Assembly: GCA_904420585.1 (NCBI GenBank)
Contig: CAJFVX010000012.1
Span: forward strand, 19,418 to 83,417
DNA from: Candidatus Howiella intestinavium
Lineage (GTDB): Bacteria > Bacillota > Clostridia > Oscillospirales > Acutalibacteraceae
DNA: 64,000 nt
Direction: 5' to 3'
Part shown: piece after piece, positions 35,840 to 43,131 of the stretch
How the letters are laid out: the number at the start of each line of letters is the position of its first letter
How positions within the stretch are numbered: the first letter of the stretch is position 1
Program-made: the position numbers and the translations under genes
The notes under the pieces: generated by a model
What the model saw: the letters and a program-made list of their open reading frames with translations, nothing else
Database searches by the model: none
Told to the model about the DNA's origin: nothing

Positions 35840-35955
35840 AAGTTTTTGCCCGCTTTTTTTAAAAGGGATTCCCCTGTTAGGGGAAATGCCGCGCAGCGAC
35901 AAAAGGGTGCCCGCCTCTGGAAGAGGGCGGGGTGCCGGGGTAAAACCCCGGCTCG
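35840..35955. repeat. Gene-end repeat, copy 2 (interrupted)
   Basis: Starts at the rex stop codon with AAGTTTTTGCCCGCTTTTTTT and ends with ggcggggtgccgggg and ccccggc (35925-35952). About 60 bases containing two small hairpins (near 35869-35885 and 35910-35931) separate the two halves, which are contiguous in the copies after mutS2 and asnA. Confidence 0.6.
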
Positions 35956-36005
35956 CGTCCTGTGGAACGCAAAAGGCCCTGTTTAAAAGGACCAATATAT
36001 AAAAA

Positions 36006-36169
36006 GCAGAAACCGACGACATGCGCGTCGGTTTCTGCATACGACAAATCCTGTGCATACGGGATTTGTCGGGGGAATGTTAGAAGGGGGGCTTGCCCCT
36101 CTTCTACAACCTGTCGGCTTTGCCGACAGGTTGAAACACGGACGCTTATAAGGAAGCGTCCGTGTTTTT
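36006..36169. repeat. Array of five consecutive hairpins
   Basis: Five strong stem-loops almost touch: 36006-36038 (13-bp stem, loop acatgcg, third copy of the 33-nt element), 36042-36071 (10 bp), 36081-36106 (about 11 bp), 36107-36133 (12 bp, loop ttt) and 36134-36167 (14 bp, then a T run to 36169). Only the last looks like a normal terminator. They fill the gap between rex and the convergent DUF378 gene. Confidence 0.75.
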
Positions 36170-36184
36170 CTGTATGGGTTCCCA

Positions 36185-36403
36185 TTATTGCCGATGGGAT
36201 GTTTCCACGGCTTCTTCCCTGTCCCGGAAGAGCAGGGAGATGCACCAGATAGAAGCCAGAGCGACCAGGGTGTAGATGATACGGCTGACAATGGCCGACT
36301 GGCCGCCAAAGAGCCAAGCCACCAGGTCGAACTGGAAGAGGCCGATGCTGCCCCAGTTCAAGCCGCCGATGATGACAAGGATCAGACAGATTCTGTCCAG
36401 CAT
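36185..36403 (-). CDS. DUF378 small membrane protein
   Basis: 72-aa protein with two membrane helices (ICLILVIIGGLNWGSIGLF and IVSRIIYTLVALASIWCI). The GGLNWG signature places it in DUF378, a family of unknown function found in many bacteria. The ATG at 36403 was taken, with GGAG upstream; the frame could begin at a TTG seven codons earlier. It is a single gene. The 280-bp interval to the Nudix gene holds a terminator at 36603-36657 and otherwise no coding sequence I can support. Confidence 0.85.
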   Translation of the reverse strand: MLDRICLILVIIGGLNWGSIGLFQFDLVAWLFGGQSAIVSRIIYTLVALASIWCISLLFRDREEAVETSHRQ

Positions 36404-36602
36404 GGATGATTCAACTCCTTCCAAAAGTCATGCCAGGGCTTTGGGGCCGCCGGCAGGAATACCGCGCGGGAAAGTCCGCGCACTGTATCGCCACTATTTT
36501 TGCACGGCGGCGGGGGAAATATACGCGGGGAAGGAAAAAGGGTTTTCTTTGGAAAGAATTTCTAAAATAAAAATTTCGGCGGTCATGGCTTTTCTTGCAC
36601 AT

Positions 36603-36657
36603 AAAACAGCCGCCGGAGACGCTGCCATGGTACGGCTGCATCTCCGGCGGCTGTTTT
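36603..36657. terminator. Terminator of the folate operon
   Basis: A perfect 17-bp stem (aaaacagccgccggaga with its complement, loop of 21 bases) with T-rich ends, 27 bp past the Nudix stop codon on the minus strand. Confidence 0.8.
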
Positions 36658-36683
36658 CTTTTCATAACGCCGCAACCAGCGGG

Positions 36684-37145
36684 CTATTCCGCCGGCTGGT
36701 AGAAGATTTCATCCGGCAGGCCGCCGCCGTACCGGCAGACGGCCTCGGTGTACCCATCCCGGAAAAACAGGGGCAGATACATATCAAAGTGTTCAGACAG
36801 CCGCATCCTAGCCAAGGCCTCCGGCTCTGTCCAGAACACCCGTCCTTCCTCGGTGCCGGGCAGCAGCTGGCCGGTAAAGCAGGTGGTCTTATAGAGAAAC
36901 ACCAGATACCGGTCACCATTTTCCCGGTGGCACCAGTTGATGAGCCCGCAGGGGATAAGGCCGCTTACCCGCAGGCCGGTTTCCTCGTAGACCTCCCGGG
37001 CGGCCGACTCCGTAAAACTCTCCCCCGGCTCCACGTGGCCGCCGGGGAAGGTAACCCCCGGCCAGCTTTTCACCCGTTCCTCGGCCACCACCCGGCCGGT
37101 GGCCGGATCCTGCACCATGACCATGTTGGTCAGTTCGATTTCCAA
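36684..37145 (-). CDS. Nudix hydrolase, candidate dihydroneopterin triphosphate pyrophosphatase
   Basis: 153-aa Nudix enzyme. The Nudix box runs from GGHVEPGESF to REVYEETGL with all catalytic residues (about residues 35-57). By sequence it resembles 8-oxo-dGTP diphosphatases of the MutT group. However, it is the last gene of a tight folate operon, 12 bp after folBK. The pathway needs a pyrophosphatase to remove two phosphates from the product of FolE, a job done by a Nudix protein (FolQ/NudB) elsewhere. That role is inferred from position only. Confidence 0.8.
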   Translation of the reverse strand: MEIELTNMVMVQDPATGRVVAEERVKSWPGVTFPGGHVEPGESFTESAAREVYEETGLRVSGLIPCGLINWCHRENGDRYLVFLYKTTCFTGQLLPGTEEGRVFWTEPEALARMRLSEHFDMYLPLFFRDGYTEAVCRYGGGLPDEIFYQPAE

Positions 37146-37157
37146 ATCCCCGCCTCC

Positions 37158-38195
37158 TTACGGCTTGATGAGGGACACGCCGGCGCTCTTGACCCCCGAA
37201 CGATCCACCCGCTTTAGGCAGCCCAGGTAATAGGGATCCTGCAGGATGTCGCAGAGGGGGGAGAGCACAAAGGCCCGTTCCTCCATCCGGGGATGGGGGA
37301 GGGTCAGCTCCTCCGACTGGCAGACCTTGCCCTCATATAAAAGCAAATCCAAATCGATGACCCGGGGGCCGTTCTTGCGCCCCCGCAGCCGGCCCATGCC
37401 GGCCTCCACCCCCAGACAGGCCCCCAGCAGGGCCCGGGGGGTCAGGGTGGTGTCCACCCGGATGACGGCGTTGTAAAAATTCTCCTGCCTGGCATAGCCC
37501 ACTGGCTTGGTCTCGTACACCCGGGACAAGGCCCCGATGCGGATGCCCGGGATGGAGGCCAGGGCCCACACCGCCCGGTTGAGGTTCTCCCCCCGGTCGC
37601 CCATGTTGGAGCCTAAGGCGATATAAGCCCGCTGGGTGCGGGAGCCGGCCAGCTTGCGCAGCAGCTGCTTGCCTTTGCCAAGGGCGGAATCATCTCCGGC
37701 CGCCGCTTCCTCCATCTCCCTATCCTGGTCATCTTCCGGCAGGGCTTCTTCCGCCTCCGGGGCCGGCCCGGAAGCCGGGGATTGGTTGAGACTACCGTCT
37801 TCCGGTACCTGGCCGCCCTGGGGGACGGGGGTATCCCGCCTGTCCCGCGCTATCTCCACCGCCACATAGTCGAAGACGGCGTTCATGGGCGCGTCGGGCT
37901 TTTTGAGACAGATTTCCACCCGCTCTACCCGGCCGTATTCGGCCAGGATGGCGTCGGCCACGGCGGCGGCCGTGTGCTCAATCAGATTGTACTTCGCCCC
38001 GGTCATCACCCGCTGTACCGTCTTGCGCACGGCGGCGTAGTTCACCGTGCAGGCAAGGTCGTCCGTGGCCATGGCGGCGGACAAATCGGCCGTCAGGGTG
38101 ATGTCCAGAATAAACTTCTGGCCGTTTTCCTTCTCCTCCGGGTTCACCCCGTGAAAGGCGAAGATTTCCAGGCCCTTTATGTAGATTTTTTCCAT
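37158..38195 (-). CDS. folBK: Bifunctional dihydroneopterin aldolase / HPPK (FolB-FolK fusion)
   Basis: 345-aa fusion. Residues about 1-118 are FolB (YIKGLEIFAFHGVNPEEKE, NLIEHTAAAVAD), which cleaves dihydroneopterin to hydroxymethyl-dihydropterin. Residues about 190-345 are FolK (YIALGSNMGDRGENLNRAV, then RVIDLDLLLYE and LPHPRMEERAFVL), which pyrophosphorylates it. Between them is an acidic, proline-rich linker of about 65 residues with no fold I recognise. The gene is 14 bp after folP. FolB-FolK fusions are known in Firmicutes; the long acidic linker is the unusual part. Confidence 0.94.
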   Translation of the reverse strand: MEKIYIKGLEIFAFHGVNPEEKENGQKFILDITLTADLSAAMATDDLACTVNYAAVRKTVQRVMTGAKYNLIEHTAAAVADAILAEYGRVERVEICLKKPDAPMNAVFDYVAVEIARDRRDTPVPQGGQVPEDGSLNQSPASGPAPEAEEALPEDDQDREMEEAAAGDDSALGKGKQLLRKLAGSRTQRAYIALGSNMGDRGENLNRAVWALASIPGIRIGALSRVYETKPVGYARQENFYNAVIRVDTTLTPRALLGACLGVEAGMGRLRGRKNGPRVIDLDLLLYEGKVCQSEELTLPHPRMEERAFVLSPLCDILQDPYYLGCLKRVDRSGVKSAGVSLIKP

Positions 38196-38209
38196 ACTTC
38201 CCCTTCTTT

Positions 38210-39034
38210 CTACCGGCCCTCCTGCAGGACGGCGTCGGCCACCCGGGCGGCCTGTACCGCGCCGAAGCCGTCGTGGGCCCGGACGATGTCCGCCCCGCCC
38301 AGGATGCCGATGGTATGGGCGGCCACCGTGCCGCTGTCCCGCCGGTTAAAGGGAGGATTTCCCGCCGGCGCGCCGATGCACCGCTTGCGGGAGGTCCCCA
38401 GCAGATAGGCGTACCCCGACAGCTTGGTTTCGGCCGTCCGGTGGATGAGCTGGTAGTTTTGCTCCGGCGTCTTGCCGAAGCCGACGCCGGGGTCAAAGCA
38501 AAGCTGTTCAGCCGGAACGCCCATCTCTATAATCCGCCGGGCCGCCTTCTCCAGCCAGTCCCGCACGGCGGCCGGCCCGTCGGCTTCTTCCGGCAGGTTT
38601 TCCGCGTGCATGACCACCCAGCCCGCCCCGGTTTCGGCTACCAGCCGGGCCATGTCCGGGTCCAGTGCGCCGCCCACGTCGTTGATAATCTGCGCCCCCG
38701 CGTCCAGGCACCGCTGGGCCACATAGGGGTAAAAGGTGTCGATGGACAGAGGCAGGCGGGTTTTCCCCGCCAGGCGTTTTAATACCGGCTCCAGCCGCGC
38801 CCATTCCTCCTCAGGGGGGATGGGGGTGTATCCCGGCCGGGTGGACTGGCCGCCGATGTCCAGAATATCCACCCCGTCGGCCTCCAGCTGCAGGGCCTGT
38901 TCCTCCGCCCGGCCGGGGTCAAAGTACCGTCCCCCGTCCGAGAAGGAGTCGGGGGTCACGTTGAGGATGCCCATAACATAGGTGCGTTCCCCAAGGGGAA
39001 GCACCCGGTCGCGGATTTTCCATACAGCCGCCAT
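38210..39034 (-). CDS. folP: Dihydropteroate synthase
   Basis: 274-aa TIM-barrel enzyme joining p-aminobenzoate to hydroxymethyl-dihydropterin pyrophosphate; the sulfonamide target. The pterin site motifs MGILNVTPDSFSDGG and DIGGQSTRPGY are complete, with SIDTFYP, INDVGG, DPGVGFGKT and GTSRKR after them. It lies 12 bp downstream of folE and 14 bp upstream of folBK. Confidence 0.96.
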   Translation of the reverse strand: MAAVWKIRDRVLPLGERTYVMGILNVTPDSFSDGGRYFDPGRAEEQALQLEADGVDILDIGGQSTRPGYTPIPPEEEWARLEPVLKRLAGKTRLPLSIDTFYPYVAQRCLDAGAQIINDVGGALDPDMARLVAETGAGWVVMHAENLPEEADGPAAVRDWLEKAARRIIEMGVPAEQLCFDPGVGFGKTPEQNYQLIHRTAETKLSGYAYLLGTSRKRCIGAPAGNPPFNRRDSGTVAAHTIGILGGADIVRAHDGFGAVQAARVADAVLQEGR

Positions 39035-39046
39035 GGGATACCTCCT

Positions 39047-39607
39047 TTACCTGCGGGTCAGCAGGGCCAGTACCTCGCTGCGGCTGCGGGCGTCGGAACG
39101 CATGATGCCCCGCAGGGCGGAGGTCTGGGTCTTGGCCCCGGCCGCCCGGGCCCCCCGCATGGTCATACACAGGTGCTCGGCCTCGATGATGACGGCCACC
39201 CCCTGGGGATGGAGGTTCTCATATAAAAAGTCGGCGATTTGGGCGGTCAGCCGCTCCTGCAGCTGGGGCCGCCGGGCAAAGCAGTCCACAATCCGGGCCA
39301 GCTTGGACAGGCCGATGACCTTCCCGTCCCGGGGTATATAGGCGATATGGGCCACCCCGATAAAGGGCAGCAGATGGTGCTCGCACATGGAGTATAGGGG
39401 GATGTCCCGCACGGTGACCATCTCGTCGCTGCCCGCCTCGTCGAATACCTTAATATGTTCTTTGGGGTCGGCGGTGAGCCCCCCCAGCACCTCGGTATAC
39501 ATCTCGGCCACCCGCCGGGGGGTCTCCTGGATACCCGGCCGGTCGGGGTCTTCCCCCACCGCCAGCAGGATTTCCCGCACGGCGGCTTCAATCCGTTTCA
39601 AATCCAT
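39047..39607 (-). CDS. folE: GTP cyclohydrolase I
   Basis: 186-aa enzyme opening the folate pathway by turning GTP into dihydroneopterin triphosphate. The zinc and active-site motif [20 protein letters not shown] is present, then [20 protein letters not shown] and [12 protein letters not shown] with the second cysteine ligand. Length is typical. First gene of the folE-folP-folBK-Nudix operon, with an extended -10 promoter upstream. Confidence 0.96.
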   Translation of the reverse strand: MDLKRIEAAVREILLAVGEDPDRPGIQETPRRVAEMYTEVLGGLTADPKEHIKVFDEAGSDEMVTVRDIPLYSMCEHHLLPFIGVAHIAYIPRDGKVIGLSKLARIVDCFARRPQLQERLTAQIADFLYENLHPQGVAVIIEAEHLCMTMRGARAAGAKTQTSALRGIMRSDARSRSEVLALLTRR

Positions 39608-39642
39608 TGTATCATCCTCGATTCTATATTACATACTACGCA

Positions 39643-39650
39643 TTATACCA
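39643..39650 (-). promoter_or_regulatory. Promoter of the folate operon
   Basis: On the minus strand the sequence reads ATGGTATAATGCG, an extended -10 (TGGTATAAT), 36 bp upstream of the folE ATG. No clear -35 box is seen. Confidence 0.6.
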
Positions 39651-39699
39651 TAAGCCGCCGGGAATAAACAGAGGGCGGGGAAAAGAAAAAGCCGCCGTC

Positions 39700-39728
39700 T
39701 TGACAAAAGGGGAGGATAGGAGTTTAAT
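39700..39728 (+). promoter_or_regulatory. Promoter of the LRR-dockerin gene
   Basis: TTGACA (39700-39705), a 17-bp spacer and TTTAAT (39723-39728), 67 bp before the start codon. An AAGGGGAG ribosome-binding site precedes the ATG at 39796. Confidence 0.7.
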
Positions 39729-39795
39729 AATATATTAGGTATTAGGTCCCGTATATCCGGGGCGGGAAACTGTTACAGAACAAGGGGAGACAACA

Positions 39796-42768
39796 ATGAA
39801 AAAATGGGAGAAACGGCTGCTGGCTATAGTAACCGTGCTGGCCATGCTGGCCGTAAGCTGTTTTGCATCCGCCATAGAGCCGGCCGCCGTCGCGGCCCCG
39901 GCCCAGGACGTATGCCAGGGGAACCGGGAGGGCACGGTCAACGGCCTGCCGGCCTGCGTCAACGAAGCGGGCGACCTGCACGTCTGCGCAGACAACTTCC
40001 CGGACGACAACTTCCGGGCCTATCTGCTGGAGTCCCTGGCCGCCATTTATGAGGGCCTGGGCCTTCCCTATACGGATTATTTTACGGCCGATATCCTGTC
40101 CAAGGTCACCAGTATGGAGCCGGCTGACCGGGACATCGCCTCCCTTGAAGGGGTGGAATACTTTTTCAGTCTTCACAGCCTGCTTTGCGACGGAAACCGG
40201 CTTGCCGAGCTGGATTTAAGCCACAACGCGGCCTTAGAGGTCCTGTCGTGCACGAAAAACCAGCTTGCCAGCTTAGACTTCAGCGGCAATCCGCTCCTGC
40301 GCAGCCTCCACTGCTCGGAAAACCAGCTGACCAGTCTGGATGTAAGCCAAAACCCACAATTGACAGTTTTGATCTGCCCAGTCAACGAGATTTCGGAATT
40401 GGATCTCAGCGGCAATCCCGAACTGCAGACCCTGTACTGTTACCGCAACCGGCTGCGCAGGCTGGACCTCAGCGGCAATCCCCTGCTGACGGCGGAAAGC
40501 GGCTGCATAGTTGTGAACCAGACAACGGAGGCGGCTTATATCTCTGCCGACAATCAGTGGGTGCTGGATATGGCCGGCCTGGTCTCGGCTGAAAACCTGG
40601 GACGGGTGCTGTCTGTATCTGATGGGGAATACGATCCCGTGACGGGGACGGTGACCCTGTCTTTCCAGCCCGCCGAGCTGACTTATGAATACGATACCGG
40701 CCTGGCAGGGTGCCCTCTGCCGGTAAAAGTGACCCCGGCCGGCGAGGAACCGGGACACGAAGGGATGGACGGCATCTTTGCCGAATTGCCTGCCTGTGTG
40801 GACGATGAAGGGCAGCTGCATATCTGTGCCAAAAATTTCCCGGATGCAAATTTCCGGGACTATCTGCTGGCCCAGCCCGGCGGGGAAGACGGCTACATCA
40901 GCCAGGGCGAAGCGAACGGCACCTATGCCAACCTGCTGGTGTCCGGGCTGGGTATCCGTTCCCTTGCGGGTATCGAATACTTCTCCGCTCTGCGGTATCT
41001 CAGCTGCGATAGAAACCAGCTTACCGAATTGGATGTAAGCCATAACCCGGCCCTGCGCGACCTGAGTTGCTCGGAAAACCAGCTTACCGAGTTGGATTGC
41101 AGCGGCAATCCCGCGCTGGAAAGCCTGATATGTCCGGTCAACCGGATTTCCAAGCTGGATGTAAGCGGCTGTCCTAATCTTACGACGCTTTATTGCTACC
41201 GCAACCAGCTGCGCAGGCTGGATCTCAGCGGCAATCCACAGCTGCCGTCCGGGAGCTGCATTATGAATCAGGAAATACAGGCGGTTTATACCGCCGCCGG
41301 CGACGGATGGGTGCTGGATATGGCTGCCCTTGTGTCGGCCGAAAATCTGGGACGGGTGCTGTCGGTTGCCCCGGGCGACTTTGATTCCGTATCTGGTCTG
41401 GTAACCCTGCAGAATATGGAGGAGCCGCCTTACTATTTGAATTATACCTATGACACCGGCCTTTCCGAGCTGTCCCTGTCGGTGGCGGTAACCCCCGCCC
41501 CCGAGACAGAGGACGGGACGGAGACAGATGGGGTCTTTGCCGGCCTGCCGGCCTGTGTCAACGGGAACAGCGATTTACACATCTGCGAAAAGAATTTCCC
41601 GGATGCAAACTTCCGGGCCTATCTGCTGGAGCAGGAAAGCGGGGCGGACGGCTATTTTACGGCTGCGGAAGCCGATGCTTTTACCAACTTTTCGGTGGAT
41701 GGCATGGACATTGCCTCTCTTGCGGGCTTGGGGTATTTTCCTGGACTCACGGAACTTTCCTGTGAGAAAAACGCATTGGAAGAACTGGATCTCAGCGGCA
41801 ATCCGGCCCTTACCCGGTTGTACTGCGGCGGCAACCAGCTGACTGCCCTGAACGTAAGCTGGTGCCCCGACCTTGCGACCCTCTACTGTGAGGAAAACCG
41901 TTTGACAAACCTGGATGTCAGCGGCAATGCTTCCCTGGAATTTTTAAACTGCGGCGGAAACCGGCTGTCGAGTCTGGACGCCGGCAGCCTTGCCGCCCTG
42001 GAATACCTCAGCTGCCGGGATAACCAGCTGACGGCGCTGAATATAAAAGGCGCCGCCGCTCTGACGGATCTGGATTGCGGCAACAATCAGCTGTCCGAGT
42101 TGGATGTAAGCGGCAGCCCGCTGCTGGAGTCTCTCGACTGCATAAACAACCGGCTGACGGTCCTGGATGTCAGCGCCAATCCGGCGCTCAGGGAGTTTGA
42201 CTGCCGGAGCAACCAGCTGAGCGCGCTGGATGTGAGCATGAATTCTAAACTGGAGCTCTTTATCTGCGGAGGCAACCATTTGCCCTTCCTGGATTTGCGC
42301 GGAAATCCCAACCTTACTACCAGCGCGACCCTGCTTACCCAGACTATATCCGCCGAGGCCACCCCGGCCGCAACCGGCTGGGAGGTGGATTTGTCCGACC
42401 TTATCCCGACTGAATGGCTGGGACAGGTGGTGTCGGTTTCGGCGGGAACCTACGATCCTGCCACCGGTATAGTATCCTTTGACGAGGAGCCTGACTCTTT
42501 CGCCTATACCATCGCCACGGGCTTTGACGGCCTGGATATGACGGTAAATGTAAGCCTTGCAGGGGACATCCTCCCCGGCGACATGGACGGCAGCGGAACG
42601 GTGGACATCCGGGACGTGATGTCGGCCTGCCGGATCCTGGCCCGGCAGAATACCGGCTCCTATCCCAGCGCCGATGAAATCGCCCGCGGCGATCTGACGG
42701 GGGACGGAAAAATCCGAATCGAAGACGTTATGGCCATCTGCAGGATTCTGGCCCGGGGGAGCGTATAA
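39796..42768 (+). CDS. Secreted leucine-rich-repeat protein with C-terminal dockerin
   Basis: 990-aa exported protein. A signal peptide (KKWEKRLL, hydrophobic core, SCFASA) leads into three homologous modules (about residues 51-315, 325-572, 580-922). Each opens with a conserved block (LPACVN...LHICEKNFPDANFRAYLL), carries leucine-rich repeats of the LxCxxNxLxxLDxSxNP type, and closes with a DMAxLVSAENLGRVLSV block. The third module has more repeats. Residues 925-990 form a dockerin (DMDGSGTVDIRDV and DLTGDGKIRIEDV, each followed by CRILAR). No catalytic domain is visible, so it is probably a binding or adhesion component docked to a cohesin elsewhere. Ligand unknown. Confidence 0.85.
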   Translation: MKKWEKRLLAIVTVLAMLAVSCFASAIEPAAVAAPAQDVCQGNREGTVNGLPACVNEAGDLHVCADNFPDDNFRAYLLESLAAIYEGLGLPYTDYFTADILSKVTSMEPADRDIASLEGVEYFFSLHSLLCDGNRLAELDLSHNAALEVLSCTKNQLASLDFSGNPLLRSLHCSENQLTSLDVSQNPQLTVLICPVNEISELDLSGNPELQTLYCYRNRLRRLDLSGNPLLTAESGCIVVNQTTEAAYISADNQWVLDMAGLVSAENLGRVLSVSDGEYDPVTGTVTLSFQPAELTYEYDTGLAGCPLPVKVTPAGEEPGHEGMDGIFAELPACVDDEGQLHICAKNFPDANFRDYLLAQPGGEDGYISQGEANGTYANLLVSGLGIRSLAGIEYFSALRYLSCDRNQLTELDVSHNPALRDLSCSENQLTELDCSGNPALESLICPVNRISKLDVSGCPNLTTLYCYRNQLRRLDLSGNPQLPSGSCIMNQEIQAVYTAAGDGWVLDMAALVSAENLGRVLSVAPGDFDSVSGLVTLQNMEEPPYYLNYTYDTGLSELSLSVAVTPAPETEDGTETDGVFAGLPACVNGNSDLHICEKNFPDANFRAYLLEQESGADGYFTAAEADAFTNFSVDGMDIASLAGLGYFPGLTELSCEKNALEELDLSGNPALTRLYCGGNQLTALNVSWCPDLATLYCEENRLTNLDVSGNASLEFLNCGGNRLSSLDAGSLAALEYLSCRDNQLTALNIKGAAALTDLDCGNNQLSELDVSGSPLLESLDCINNRLTVLDVSANPALREFDCRSNQLSALDVSMNSKLELFICGGNHLPFLDLRGNPNLTTSATLLTQTISAEATPAATGWEVDLSDLIPTEWLGQVVSVSAGTYDPATGIVSFDEEPDSFAYTIATGFDGLDMTVNVSLAGDILPGDMDGSGTVDIRDVMSACRILARQNTGSYPSADEIARGDLTGDGKIRIEDVMAICRILARGSV

Positions 42769-42804
42769 CTTCCCCGCTCCCCGCATATTTGTAGAAAGCG
42801 GGGA

Positions 42805-42833
42805 TTGACAGGGGAAAATGCCTGTGGTATGAT
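42805..42833 (+). promoter_or_regulatory. Promoter of the Asn T-box operon
   Basis: TTGACA (42805-42810), a 17-bp spacer and TATGAT (42828-42833) with an extended TGG. A small stem (tccccgc at about 42779 with gcgggga at about 42798) between the LRR gene and this promoter may end the upstream transcript. Confidence 0.85.
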
Positions 42834-42839
42834 ACCCAT

Positions 42840-43102
42840 GAAAAGCCATGAGGAAGAGAAGTACCGCGGAGGTTCGCTTCCAGTGAGCGGGGGAGAGTGG
42901 GAACCCCGCAGTAGGAGGCCGCGGGAATAACACTTCTTAGCTGCAACCTGAACGGCCGGAAGGGCTCAGTAGGCGCGCCGTGTCCGCGCGTTAAGCGGGA
43001 ATGCTTTGTTGGAAGCATGAGGGGCCTTCGGGCAATTTAGGTGGTACCGCGGATACACAGCTATCCGTCCTAAAGAAAATTTAGGACGGGTGGCTGTTTT
43101 TT
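42840..43102 (+). promoter_or_regulatory. T-box riboswitch, asparagine specific
   Basis: Leader RNA that senses uncharged tRNA-Asn. Stem I is closed by agaagt and acttct (about 42856-42861 and 42932-42937); the specifier codon AAC is at 42929-42931. The T-box sequence AGGTGGTACCGCGG (43039-43052) is near consensus. A terminator follows: the 9-bp stem ccgtcctaa/ttaggacgg with a T6 run at about 43097-43102. When tRNA-Asn is uncharged its acceptor end should pair with the T-box bulge and free asnS-asnA transcription. Confidence 0.93.
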
Positions 43103-43131
43103 ATATCCGTCCAAAAAAAGGAGAGAGCCTT

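Noticed and set aside
36006..36169. CRISPR array
   Set aside because: The five hairpins differ in sequence and length and there are no equal spacers or repeats.
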